Assembly: GCA_018268465.1 (NCBI GenBank)
Contig: JAFDWN010000002.1
Location: 510,100 to 570,844 of the forward strand
Length of the DNA: 60,745 nucleotides
Direction of reading: 5' to 3'
DNA from: Actinomycetota bacterium
Lineage (GTDB): Bacteria; Actinomycetota; Actinomycetes; Mycobacteriales; Mycobacteriaceae
Shown here in pieces: positions 1 through 7,178 of this stretch (positions are counted from its first letter, which is position 1; every line of letters begins with the position of its first letter). Both the position numbers and the translations under genes were made by a program. Below the pieces are notes generated by a model, which worked only from the letters and a program-made list of their open reading frames with translations, was not told the DNA's origin and did not search any database.

Positions 1-24
1 GGGCACCTTTGCGTCTGCTCGCGC
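1..24. repeat. One arm of a dispersed hairpin element downstream of sucD
   Basis: The sequence carries GCACNTTTGCGTCTGCTCGC, nearly the same as the right arm of the large inverted repeat at 9314-9373. It lies just beyond the sucD stop codon at 41, so it is probably half of a terminator hairpin whose other arm is outside the window. Confidence 0.5.
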
Positions 25-40
25 GGGACGAGGGGGAGGG

Positions 41-943
41 TTAGAGGCTTTGCAGGATTTCCCGGGCCAACGCGGCCGCCTCCGACGGGGTCTTGCCGAC
101 CTTCACACCCGCCGCTTCGAGGGCTTCCTTCTTGGCCGCGGCCGTGCCCGACGAACCCGACACGATCGCACCGGCGTGGCCCATCGTCTTGCCCTCGGGC
201 GCGGTGAAGCCCGCGACGTAACCGACGACCGGCTTGGTGACGTTGGCCTTGATGTAGTCGGCCGCGCGTTCCTCGGCGTCGCCGCCGATCTCACCGATCA
301 TCACGATCACCTTGGTGTCGGGATCCTTCTCGAACGCCTCGATGGCGTCGATGTGCGTGGTGCCGATGACCGGGTCACCACCGATACCGATCGCGGTCGA
401 GAAGCCGAAATCGCGCAGTTCGTACATCATCTGGTAGGTCAGCGTCCCGGACTTGGACACCAGGCCGACGGGCCCCTTGCCGGTGATGTTGGCCGGCGTG
501 ATCCCCGCCAGCGCCTCTCCGGGCGTGATGATGCCGGGACAGTTGGGCCCGATGATGCGGGTCTTGAGCCCCTTCTCGACGTTGTACGCCCACGCGTAGG
601 CCGTGTCCTGCACCGGGATGCCCTCGGTGATGACCACCAGCAACGGGATCTCGGCGTCGACCGCCTCGATGATGGCGTCCTTGGCGAACTTGGGCGGCAC
701 GAACGCGATGGACACGTCGGCGCCGGTCTCCTTCATCGCCTCGGCGACGCTGCCGAACACCGGCAGCTCGATGTCGTTGCCATCGCGGTCCTTGTGGGAC
801 ACGGTGGTGCCGGCCTTGCGGGAGTTGACGCCGCCGACGATCTGAGTGCCGGCCTTGAGCATCGAGGCGGTGTGCTTGGTGGCCTCGCCGCCGGTGATGC
901 CCTGGACGATGACCTTTGAGTCTTTGGTCAGGAAGATTGCCAT
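41..943 (-). CDS. sucD: Succinyl-CoA synthetase (ADP-forming), alpha subunit
   Basis: Succinyl-CoA ligase alpha subunit, 300 aa, the usual length. With SucC it interconverts succinyl-CoA and succinate plus CoA with nucleotide phosphorylation in the TCA cycle (cytoplasm). Visible are the N-terminal CoA-binding Rossmann region (GITGGEA near residue 16), the [10 protein letters not shown] block, and the phospho-acceptor histidine in GHAGAI near residue 256. It follows sucC on the same strand after a 20-bp gap, the standard sucCD operon. Recognition is very secure. Confidence 0.98.
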   Translation of the reverse strand: MAIFLTKDSKVIVQGITGGEATKHTASMLKAGTQIVGGVNSRKAGTTVSHKDRDGNDIELPVFGSVAEAMKETGADVSIAFVPPKFAKDAIIEAVDAEIPLLVVITEGIPVQDTAYAWAYNVEKGLKTRIIGPNCPGIITPGEALAGITPANITGKGPVGLVSKSGTLTYQMMYELRDFGFSTAIGIGGDPVIGTTHIDAIEAFEKDPDTKVIVMIGEIGGDAEERAADYIKANVTKPVVGYVAGFTAPEGKTMGHAGAIVSGSSGTAAAKKEALEAAGVKVGKTPSEAAALAREILQSL

Positions 944-963
944 GTCAGTGGTCCTCTCGGGTC

Positions 964-2127
964 TCAGGCGTTGGCCAGCTCGGCGGCTTTGTCGGCACCG
1001 GCGTCCATCGTGTCCGCCTGGATGACCAGCGGATGATTGGCCTCGGCGAGAATGCGGCGACCCTCCTCGACGTTGTTGCCGTCGAGACGCACCACGAGCG
1101 GCTTGTTCGCGTCGTCGCCCAGGATCTGCAGCGCCTGCACGATGCCGTTGGCGACCGCGTCGCAGGCCGTGATGCCGCCGAACACGTTGACGAACACGCT
1201 CTTGACCTGGCTGTCGCCCAGGATCACATCCAGCCCGGCGGCCATCACCTCGGCCGAGGCGCCGCCGCCGATGTCCAGGAAGTTCGCCGGCTTGACGCCA
1301 CCGTGGTTCTCACCGGCATAGGCGACCACATCGAGCGTCGACATGACCAGGCCGGCGCCGTTGCCGATGATGCCGACCTGCCCGTCGAGCTTGACGTAGT
1401 TCAGGTCGTGCTGCTTGGCCTTGAGCTCCAGCGGATCGGTGGCGTCACGATCCTCGAACTCCGCATGACCGGGGTGGCGGAAATCCGCGTTGGCATCCAG
1501 GGTGATCTTGCCGTCGAGCGCCAGGATCTGGTCGTCAGGCGTGCGCACCAGCGGATTGACCTCGACCAGCGTCGCGTCCTCGCCGACGAACACCTCCCAC
1601 AGCTTCGCGATCGTGACGGCCGCCGCGTCGAGCACCTCGGCCGGCAGATGACCCTGTTCGGCGATGGAGCGGGCAAACGCCACATCCACACCCTTGACGG
1701 CGTCCACCGGCACCTTGGCCAGACGCTCGGGCTTGGTCGCGGCGACCTCTTCGATCTCCATCCCGCCCTCGACCGAGCACATCGCCAGGTAGGTCCGGTT
1801 GGCGCGGTCGAGCAGGAACGAGATGTAGTACTCCTCGGCGATGTCACTGGCCTCGGCGACCAGCAGCTTCTTCACGATGTGGCCCTTGATGTCCAGGCCG
1901 AGGATGTTCTGTGCGTGGGTGAACGCGTCGTCGGGGGTGGCCGCGTACTTCACACCGCCGGCCTTACCCCGGCCGCCGGTCTTCACCTGGGCCTTGACCA
2001 TCACGGGGCCGCCGATCTCCTCGGCGATCGCCTTGGCATCGGCGGCCGAATCGGTGACGCGGCCCGGCGAGGTCGGGACGTTGTGCTTGGCGAACAGCTC
2101 CTTCGCCTGATATTCGAAGAGGTCCAT
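964..2127 (-). CDS. sucC: Succinyl-CoA synthetase, beta subunit
   Basis: Beta subunit of succinyl-CoA ligase, 387 aa. It begins [15 protein letters not shown], typical of SucC, followed by an ATP-grasp fold ([14 protein letters not shown] near residue 45) and a C-terminal ligase domain with the NVFGGI segment near residue 315. The subunit binds nucleotide and succinate and carries the swinging loop used by the SucD phosphohistidine. It is the first gene of the sucCD operon and is transcribed away from the M23 peptidase gene, sharing a 260-bp divergent promoter region that contains a CRP-like palindrome. Confidence 0.98.
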   Translation of the reverse strand: MDLFEYQAKELFAKHNVPTSPGRVTDSAADAKAIAEEIGGPVMVKAQVKTGGRGKAGGVKYAATPDDAFTHAQNILGLDIKGHIVKKLLVAEASDIAEEYYISFLLDRANRTYLAMCSVEGGMEIEEVAATKPERLAKVPVDAVKGVDVAFARSIAEQGHLPAEVLDAAAVTIAKLWEVFVGEDATLVEVNPLVRTPDDQILALDGKITLDANADFRHPGHAEFEDRDATDPLELKAKQHDLNYVKLDGQVGIIGNGAGLVMSTLDVVAYAGENHGGVKPANFLDIGGGASAEVMAAGLDVILGDSQVKSVFVNVFGGITACDAVANGIVQALQILGDDANKPLVVRLDGNNVEEGRRILAEANHPLVIQADTMDAGADKAAELANA

Positions 2128-2263
2128 GAGCGCTGAAAATCCCTGTCTGTCTGCGTTGACTATGAAGGTTTGGGCCTGACGGGCTCGGGGGAACCATATC
2201 CAGACGCGTCGTTATCTGTTGCATCGCCTGCCTGCCATGTGGTAGATCTCACCGCCGCACATC

Positions 2264-2279
2264 CGTGATACACGTCACA
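2264..2279. promoter_or_regulatory. CRP-like palindrome in the sucC / M23 peptidase divergent promoter
   Basis: CGTGATACACGTCACA matches the cAMP-receptor-protein consensus TGTGA-N6-TCACA at nine of ten positions. It lies 137 bp upstream of sucC and 109 bp upstream of the peptidase start, so it could control either. The rest of 2128-2387 shows no gene. Confidence 0.5.
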
Positions 2280-2387
2280 ATCTGCGGCGGAATACTCGCT
2301 CGGGTTGCCACCAACATTGGGATTTCGTTAACGTGCCTGAGGTCCAGATAGATAACAAGATGGTCACGGCACAAAGGACTTCTCAGG

Positions 2388-3494
2388 TTGGCGCAGCATC
2401 GTTCGTCCAGGAATCCCACAGGGACGTCGACGAACCCTCGCGACATCCGGATCCGGCCGACAGCTGCTGAGATCACGGACATCATCCCGTTCAACGAGTT
2501 CGGCGACCTCGGTGACCTGGAGTTTCGCGAGAGTTCGGCATTCGATCGGGAATCGCAGGTCATCACCGCTCCCGAACTCGACGATCTGCACCACACCGAC
2601 GACCTGACCCCGCTGCGGCTGGTCGTGCCGTCCGAATTCCAGCCCGAGGCCGCCGACGAACGCCGCACCCCCTCGGCGCGCGCGTCGCGCAAGGCACGGG
2701 AGGCCACCCACGCCTACCGCGACAGCAACACCGACTTCAGCGACGGCGCGGCGGTCACCGACATCATCAACATCGCCGGCACGCGCGGCGCCCACCGCAA
2801 GGAGACCGTCGGGGCGGTCAAGAGCCGCCTGATGATCGCCGCGATGGCGGCGGGGGCAACCGCCGCGGGCGCCTACTCGATCTCCACCGCCACCCCAAGG
2901 ACCGAGACCGCCGACACCGTACTGGCCGCCGGCCAAGCCGCGATCGACGGCGGCGCGATCACCGGTTCGGTCGACGGCATGCAGATCGTCACCGTGGCCT
3001 CCAACGCCCAGTCGGCCATCCACGCCGAGGAGATCACCAAGGCCGCCGCCTTCGCCCAGGAGCGCGCCGAACGGGAAGCCCGGCTGGCCAAGCCCCAGTA
3101 CGCCATGCCCACCCGCGGCGTGTGGACGTCCGGGTTCGGGTACCGGTGGGGCACCCTGCACGGCGGCATCGATATCGCCAACTCGATCGGCACCCCGATC
3201 GTGGCGGCCGCCGACGGCGTGGTCATCGACGCCGGACCCACGGCGGGCTACGGCGCGTGGGTGAAACTGCGCCACGCCGACGGCACCGTGACGCTGTACG
3301 GGCACATCAACACCTGGCTGGTCAGCGTCGGACAGCGGGTCATGGCCGGCGATCAGATCGCCACCATGGGCAACCGCGGTAACTCGACCGGCCCCCACCT
3401 GCACTTCGAGGTGCTTATCAACGGCACCAACCGGATCGATCCGGTCGGCTGGCTGGCCAAGGCCGGGCTTTCGCCCGGCAGCTATGTTGGGTGA
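2388..3494 (+). CDS. Membrane-anchored M23 metallopeptidase
   Basis: A 368-aa peptidoglycan endopeptidase-type protein. Residues 1-140 are acidic and probably disordered, a hydrophobic segment follows (IAAMAAGATAAGAYSI near 150), then a short helical linker and a C-terminal M23/LytM domain from about 240. The zinc ligands are visible: the H and D of LHGGIDIA and the HLH of GPHLHFEV. I chose the TTG start because AAGGA stands 9 nt before it and the only nearby upstream ATG (2360) is in another frame that stops quickly. It is divergent from sucC and directly abuts the next gene. M. tuberculosis has an equivalent protein at the same locus (Rv0950c, from memory). Its substrate is inferred from the family. 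Confidence 0.9.
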   Translation: MAQHRSSRNPTGTSTNPRDIRIRPTAAEITDIIPFNEFGDLGDLEFRESSAFDRESQVITAPELDDLHHTDDLTPLRLVVPSEFQPEAADERRTPSARASRKAREATHAYRDSNTDFSDGAAVTDIINIAGTRGAHRKETVGAVKSRLMIAAMAAGATAAGAYSISTATPRTETADTVLAAGQAAIDGGAITGSVDGMQIVTVASNAQSAIHAEEITKAAAFAQERAEREARLAKPQYAMPTRGVWTSGFGYRWGTLHGGIDIANSIGTPIVAAADGVVIDAGPTAGYGAWVKLRHADGTVTLYGHINTWLVSVGQRVMAGDQIATMGNRGNSTGPHLHFEVLINGTNRIDPVGWLAKAGLSPGSYVG

Positions 3495-4217
3495 GTGAGC
3501 GGCGCTCCTCTTCCCGATCCCACGCCGTCCGAGCGGCAGCGCATCCTGCGCCGGGAACCGGCCGCGCCCGCCGTCCCGCACCGAGACGACGAACCCAAGA
3601 CGAGCATCATCCGCCGCCACCCGACGGGTCCCCTGCCGCCCGCCCGTGAGGAACCACCCACCGGCCTCATCGCGCGTCCCGCCGACAACGACCCCCACAC
3701 CAGCCTCATCGCCCGCGGCGGCGCTCAGGAACCGCCCACCGGCCTGATCGGCCGCCCCGCCGACACCGCCGACACCGCCGACGACGAAGCCCCCACGGGC
3801 TACATCCCGCGCGCCAAACCGGTCACGATCCCGCGCACACCCGCCGGGGCCGATCCCGGCACGGCGATCGCGGCCGCGGTGGTCACGATCCTCAGCGGCT
3901 GGGCCACCGCCGTCATCGCCACCGACCTCATCACCGGCTGGTGGCACACCGACCGGCTGTTCTGCGTGGCCGTCGGCTTCCTGACCGCGATCTCGGCCGC
4001 GGCCAGCATCGGCGGGCTCATCATGCTGTTGCTGCGTCGACGCATGGGCCGGTTGCTGATCGTCGTCGGGTCGGTGATCGGCCTGCTCATCTTCGCCAGT
4101 CTCTTCGTCGCCGGGGCCCGACTGCCCGCGGCGGTCTACGCCATCCCGGCGCTGCCGCTGGCCGGCATCGTGCTGACCCTCCTCCCGTCCACGGCACGGT
4201 GGAGCAGGCGGGGCTGA
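3495..4217 (+). CDS. Membrane protein with a repeated acidic-x-x-Thr-x-x-Ile motif array
   Basis: A 240-aa protein whose GTG start follows the M23 stop codon with no gap, so translation is probably coupled. The cytoplasmic-looking N-terminal ~115 residues are Pro-rich and carry five copies of [D/E]-P-x-T-[S/G]-(hydrophobic)-I-x-R, at T36, T56, T69, T82 and T101. A degraded sixth is at T44. Each copy has an acidic residue at -3 and Ile at +3 (A replaces P at -2 in the last). Four transmembrane segments follow, at about 118-142, 150-177, 183-205 and 208-232. I do not recognise a named family. The motif resembles mycobacterial Ser/Thr-kinase sites and FHA ligands (inference). Confidence 0.85.
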   Translation: MSGAPLPDPTPSERQRILRREPAAPAVPHRDDEPKTSIIRRHPTGPLPPAREEPPTGLIARPADNDPHTSLIARGGAQEPPTGLIGRPADTADTADDEAPTGYIPRAKPVTIPRTPAGADPGTAIAAAVVTILSGWATAVIATDLITGWWHTDRLFCVAVGFLTAISAAASIGGLIMLLLRRRMGRLLIVVGSVIGLLIFASLFVAGARLPAAVYAIPALPLAGIVLTLLPSTARWSRRG

Positions 4218-4227
4218 GCCTCGCCTC

Positions 4228-6546
4228 CTAGAGCTTGTGGACGGGGGCGTGGTTATGCATGAGTTTGACCCGCCCCGCACTGCCGAAGTCGATGAGTGAC
4301 ATCGCCGATTCTCCGGCACCGGAGACCTCTTCGACGCGGCCCAGTCCGTACTTGTCGTGGCTGACCCTGTCGCCGGGGGCGAGCACCACGAGCGGCCTCT
4401 TGCCGACCGCGGACCGCCCTGGCGACGGGCGCGGCGTGCCGAACCGGCCCGCCCCGCTCACCGGTGCCGACAACGACGGCGCGGGCTCGACACGGCGCCA
4501 GTCGATGAGTTCCTGGGGGATCTCCCGCAGGAAACGTGATTCGGGGTTGAGCATCGGCTGGCCCCACGACGACCGCACCCGCGCCCGGCTCACGTAGAGC
4601 CGCTGACGGGCACGGGTGATGCCGACATAGGCGAGACGCCGTTCCTCGGACAGTTCCGCCGGATCTCCCAAAGCCCGCATGTGGGGGAACATCCCGTCCT
4701 CCCAGCCGGTCACGAACACCACCGGGAACTCCAGTCCTTTGGCGGTGTGCAGCGTCATCATGGTGACCACACCAGCACCGTGTTCGGGCAATTCGTCGGT
4801 GTCGGCGACCAGCGAGACCCGTTCCAGGAACGCCGCCAGCACGCCGGTGTCGGGGACGTCCTCGTCCTGCCCGTCCTCACCGTCTTCCCCGAGTGCGTCG
4901 GCGTTGGCCAGGTCGGTGCTGAATTCATGTGCGACACTGACCAACTCGTTGAGGTTGTCCAGCCGTGCCAGGTCCTGGGGATCGCTGGACGCCTCCAGTT
5001 CGGTCCGGTAGCCGGTCCGGTCGAGCACCGCTTCGACGAGCGTCCCGAGTTCGTCGGCGAGGCGCCCGCGCAGTTCGTCGAGCATCTCGACGAAGGCGGC
5101 GATGGCCTTCTCCGAGCGGGTGTTCAGCATCGGGACCTTGCCCTCGGCAGCGGCCTGCAAGGCGTCGTTGAAACTCGATCCGGTGTTCTCGGCGTACACC
5201 GCCACACACGCCTCGGCCCGGTCGCCGATGCCGCGCCGCGGGGTGTTGAGTATCCGGCGCATACTCACCGAATCGCCGGGATTGTCCAGCACCCGCAGAT
5301 AGGCGACGATGTCGCGGATCTCCCTGCGTTCGTAGAAGCGAACGCCGCCGACGACTTTGTAGGGGATTCCGGCCCGGATGAACACCTCTTCGAGCGCGCG
5401 CGACGAGTTGTTGGTGCGGTAGAAGACGGCGACGTCGCTGTACTTGATGACGCCCCGATCGGCGAGCGCGTCGATCTCCTCGGCGACGAAACGGGCCTCG
5501 TCGTGTTCGTTGTCGGCGACGTACCCGACGATCAGCTCGCCTTCGCCCGCGTCGGTCCACAACCGCTTCTCCCTGCGGCCCGCGTTGCGCGCGATGACGG
5601 AGTTGGCCGCCGACAGGATGTTCTGCGTGGAACGATAGTTCTGTTCCAGCAGAATCGTTGTGGCGCTGGGAAAGTCGCGTTCGAAATCTTCGATGTTGCG
5701 GATCGTCGCGCCCCGAAAGGCGTAGATCGACTGGTCGGCGTCGCCGACTACGCACAACTCGGCCGGCGCCACCCCGTCGACCGTCTCGGTCCCGACGAGT
5801 TCGCGGACCAGCACGTACTGGGCGTGGTTGGTGTCCTGGTACTCGTCGACCAGGATGTGCCGGAACCGCCGCCGGTAATACTGCGCGATCTGTGGAAAGG
5901 CTTGCAGCACAGCGACTGTCTCACCGATGAGGTCGTCGAAGTCCAGCGCGTTGGCCGCCCGCAGCCTGCGCTGGTACTCGCCGTAGACGTCGGCGATGAC
6001 CCGCGCCAGGTCGTCCTCGGCCTCGGAGGCCTCCGCGGCCGCCTGTCCGGGCCCGATCAACTCGTTCTTGAGGTTGGAGATCCCGTTGGCCAGCAGGCGC
6101 GGCGAATGGCGCTTGGTGTCCAGACCCATGTCCTTGCCGATCATCAGCAGCAACCGCCGCGAGTCGTCGGCGTCGTAAATGGAGAAGTTGGAGTTCAGCC
6201 CCGGCAGCAACGACGCCTGGTTGCGCAGGATCCGCACACAGGTCGAGTGGAACGTCGACACCCACATGTTCCTGGCCCGCGGCCCGACGAGCGCCGCCAC
6301 CCGTTCACGCATCTCCGCGGCGGCCTTGTTGGTGAAGGTGATCGCCAGCACCTGCCCAACCCCGACGTCCCGCGCGGCGAGCAGGTAGGCGATGCGACGG
6401 GTGAGCACCGCCGTCTTACCCGAGCCCGCGCCCGCCACGATGAGCAGCGGCGTGCCCTCGTGCAGCACCGCCTGCTGCTGTTGCGGATTGAGGCCGTCCA
6501 GCAGCTGTGCGGTTTCGGCGTGGGAATCGGTCGTGTGCACACTCAT
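4228..6546 (-). CDS. uvrD1: ATP-dependent DNA helicase UvrD1 (PcrA/UvrD family)
   Basis: A superfamily-1A 3'-5' helicase of 772 aa, full length for mycobacterial UvrD1. Walker A AGAGSGKT is at residues ~39-46; motif Ia/Q-region residues, motif II DEYQDT and motif III GDADQSIYAFRGA follow. Motif IV is FYRTN and motifs V-VI are TLHTAKGLEFP and VGITRARQRLYV. The C-terminal ~60 residues form the Tudor-like tail typical of PcrA/UvrD. The family acts in nucleotide-excision repair and, in mycobacteria, associates with Ku in end joining. It is convergent with the membrane-protein gene and divergent from the chorismate-mutase leader. Confidence 0.96.
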   Translation of the reverse strand: MSVHTTDSHAETAQLLDGLNPQQQQAVLHEGTPLLIVAGAGSGKTAVLTRRIAYLLAARDVGVGQVLAITFTNKAAAEMRERVAALVGPRARNMWVSTFHSTCVRILRNQASLLPGLNSNFSIYDADDSRRLLLMIGKDMGLDTKRHSPRLLANGISNLKNELIGPGQAAAEASEAEDDLARVIADVYGEYQRRLRAANALDFDDLIGETVAVLQAFPQIAQYYRRRFRHILVDEYQDTNHAQYVLVRELVGTETVDGVAPAELCVVGDADQSIYAFRGATIRNIEDFERDFPSATTILLEQNYRSTQNILSAANSVIARNAGRREKRLWTDAGEGELIVGYVADNEHDEARFVAEEIDALADRGVIKYSDVAVFYRTNNSSRALEEVFIRAGIPYKVVGGVRFYERREIRDIVAYLRVLDNPGDSVSMRRILNTPRRGIGDRAEACVAVYAENTGSSFNDALQAAAEGKVPMLNTRSEKAIAAFVEMLDELRGRLADELGTLVEAVLDRTGYRTELEASSDPQDLARLDNLNELVSVAHEFSTDLANADALGEDGEDGQDEDVPDTGVLAAFLERVSLVADTDELPEHGAGVVTMMTLHTAKGLEFPVVFVTGWEDGMFPHMRALGDPAELSEERRLAYVGITRARQRLYVSRARVRSSWGQPMLNPESRFLREIPQELIDWRRVEPAPSLSAPVSGAGRFGTPRPSPGRSAVGKRPLVVLAPGDRVSHDKYGLGRVEEVSGAGESAMSLIDFGSAGRVKLMHNHAPVHKL

Positions 6547-6604
6547 TTCTGCCCCAACTTACCGCCGGTGCACGACAGCCCCGCAGTCAGCCGCGCGGCG
6601 ACCT

Positions 6605-6634
6605 TTGCGCTGGCACCGCCCTTAGTGGCACACT
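6605..6634 (+). promoter_or_regulatory. Predicted promoter of the chorismate-mutase leader
   Basis: A -35 box TTGCGC (6605-6610) and a -10 box CACACT (6629-6634) are 18 nt apart. Seven nucleotides later comes GTG at 6642, so the leader peptide would be translated from a leaderless mRNA. Confidence 0.5.
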
Positions 6635-6641
6635 AGCCAGC

Positions 6642-6701
6642 GTGCTCAACAAGCAGGGACGATTTTTCTACGGGTACCGGCCAGCGGTGCCCGTGGTCTA
6701 G
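6642..6701 (+). CDS. Putative 19-aa leader peptide with Phe-Phe-Tyr-Gly-Tyr
   Basis: A GTG-initiated mini-ORF of 19 codons. Codons 8-12 are UUU UUC UAC GGG UAC (RFFYGY), four aromatic codons in five, and the stop is UAG. It starts 7 nt after a -10 box and ends 10 nt before a very stable hairpin (6712-6744). That hairpin is followed by the chorismate mutase gene, whose product leads to Phe and Tyr. This is the layout of a ribosome-mediated attenuator. There is no direct proof of translation; the assignment rests on composition and position. Confidence 0.55.
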   Translation: MLNKQGRFFYGYRPAVPVV

Positions 6702-6711
6702 CTGCTTCCCA

Positions 6712-6744
6712 GAGCCCCGCGGTCCGCTTCCGGATCCGGGGCTC
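6712..6744 (+). terminator. Attenuator-like hairpin before chorismate mutase
   Basis: GAGCCCCG (6712-6719) pairs perfectly with CGGGGCTC (6737-6744). Inside it GGTCCG pairs with CGGATC (one G-U) around the tetraloop CTTC, giving a 14-bp stem with a single bulged C. The following GTCTGTTGTGTG is U-enriched but not a true U-tract. It lies between the Phe/Tyr-rich leader and the chorismate mutase start. Confidence 0.6.
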
Positions 6745-6770
6745 GTCTGTTGTGTGAGGCCCGAAACCGG

Positions 6771-7085
6771 ATGAGACCAGAACCCCCACACAGCGAGATG
6801 GAGAACGACGACATGAGCACGGAAACCGTCGAGACCGATCAGACCCTCGACATCGACGCGCTGCGGCTGGAGATCGACCAGCTCGACGCCACCATCCTGG
6901 CCGCGGTCAAACGGCGCACCGAGGTGTCCAAGCTGATCGGCAAGGCGCGGATGGCATCCGGCGGCACCCGGCTGGTGCACAGCCGGGAGATGAAGGTCAT
7001 CGAGCGCTACAGCGAGGTCGGGCCCGAGGGCAAGGATCTGGCGATGCTGCTGCTGCGCCTCGGCCGCGGACGACTCGGGCACTGA
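6771..7085 (+). CDS. Cytoplasmic chorismate mutase (AroQ-delta)
   Basis: A 104-aa all-helical chorismate mutase that converts chorismate to prephenate, the branch point to Phe and Tyr. It is nearly collinear with the M. tuberculosis enzyme (Rv0948c), including the core KRRTEVSKLIGKARMASGG, the SREMKVIERY helix and the C-terminal GRGRLGH. In that species the C-terminal tail docks onto DAHP synthase and activates the mutase, so complex formation is expected here too. I take ATG 6771 (MRPEPPH) because that N-terminus matches the homologue. An upstream leader and hairpin suggest attenuation by Phe/Tyr supply. Confidence 0.93.
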   Translation: MRPEPPHSEMENDDMSTETVETDQTLDIDALRLEIDQLDATILAAVKRRTEVSKLIGKARMASGGTRLVHSREMKVIERYSEVGPEGKDLAMLLLRLGRGRLGH

Positions 7086-7178
7086 ATCCGGCGCGGGCCT
7101 GCTCGACGAAGATCGGAACGGCCCCGCCACCCTCACCCCTGACCCGGATCCTCGGGGTCGCCGCGGTCGCGGTGGCGG

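Noticed and set aside
916-2136. Long open frame on the + strand opposite sucC, and similar long frames opposite uvrD1 (4681-6636), the LuxR-type regulator (27932-29992) and others
   Set aside because: They mirror strongly recognised genes, have Arg/His/Asp-rich compositions typical of antisense GC-rich frames and show no family features.
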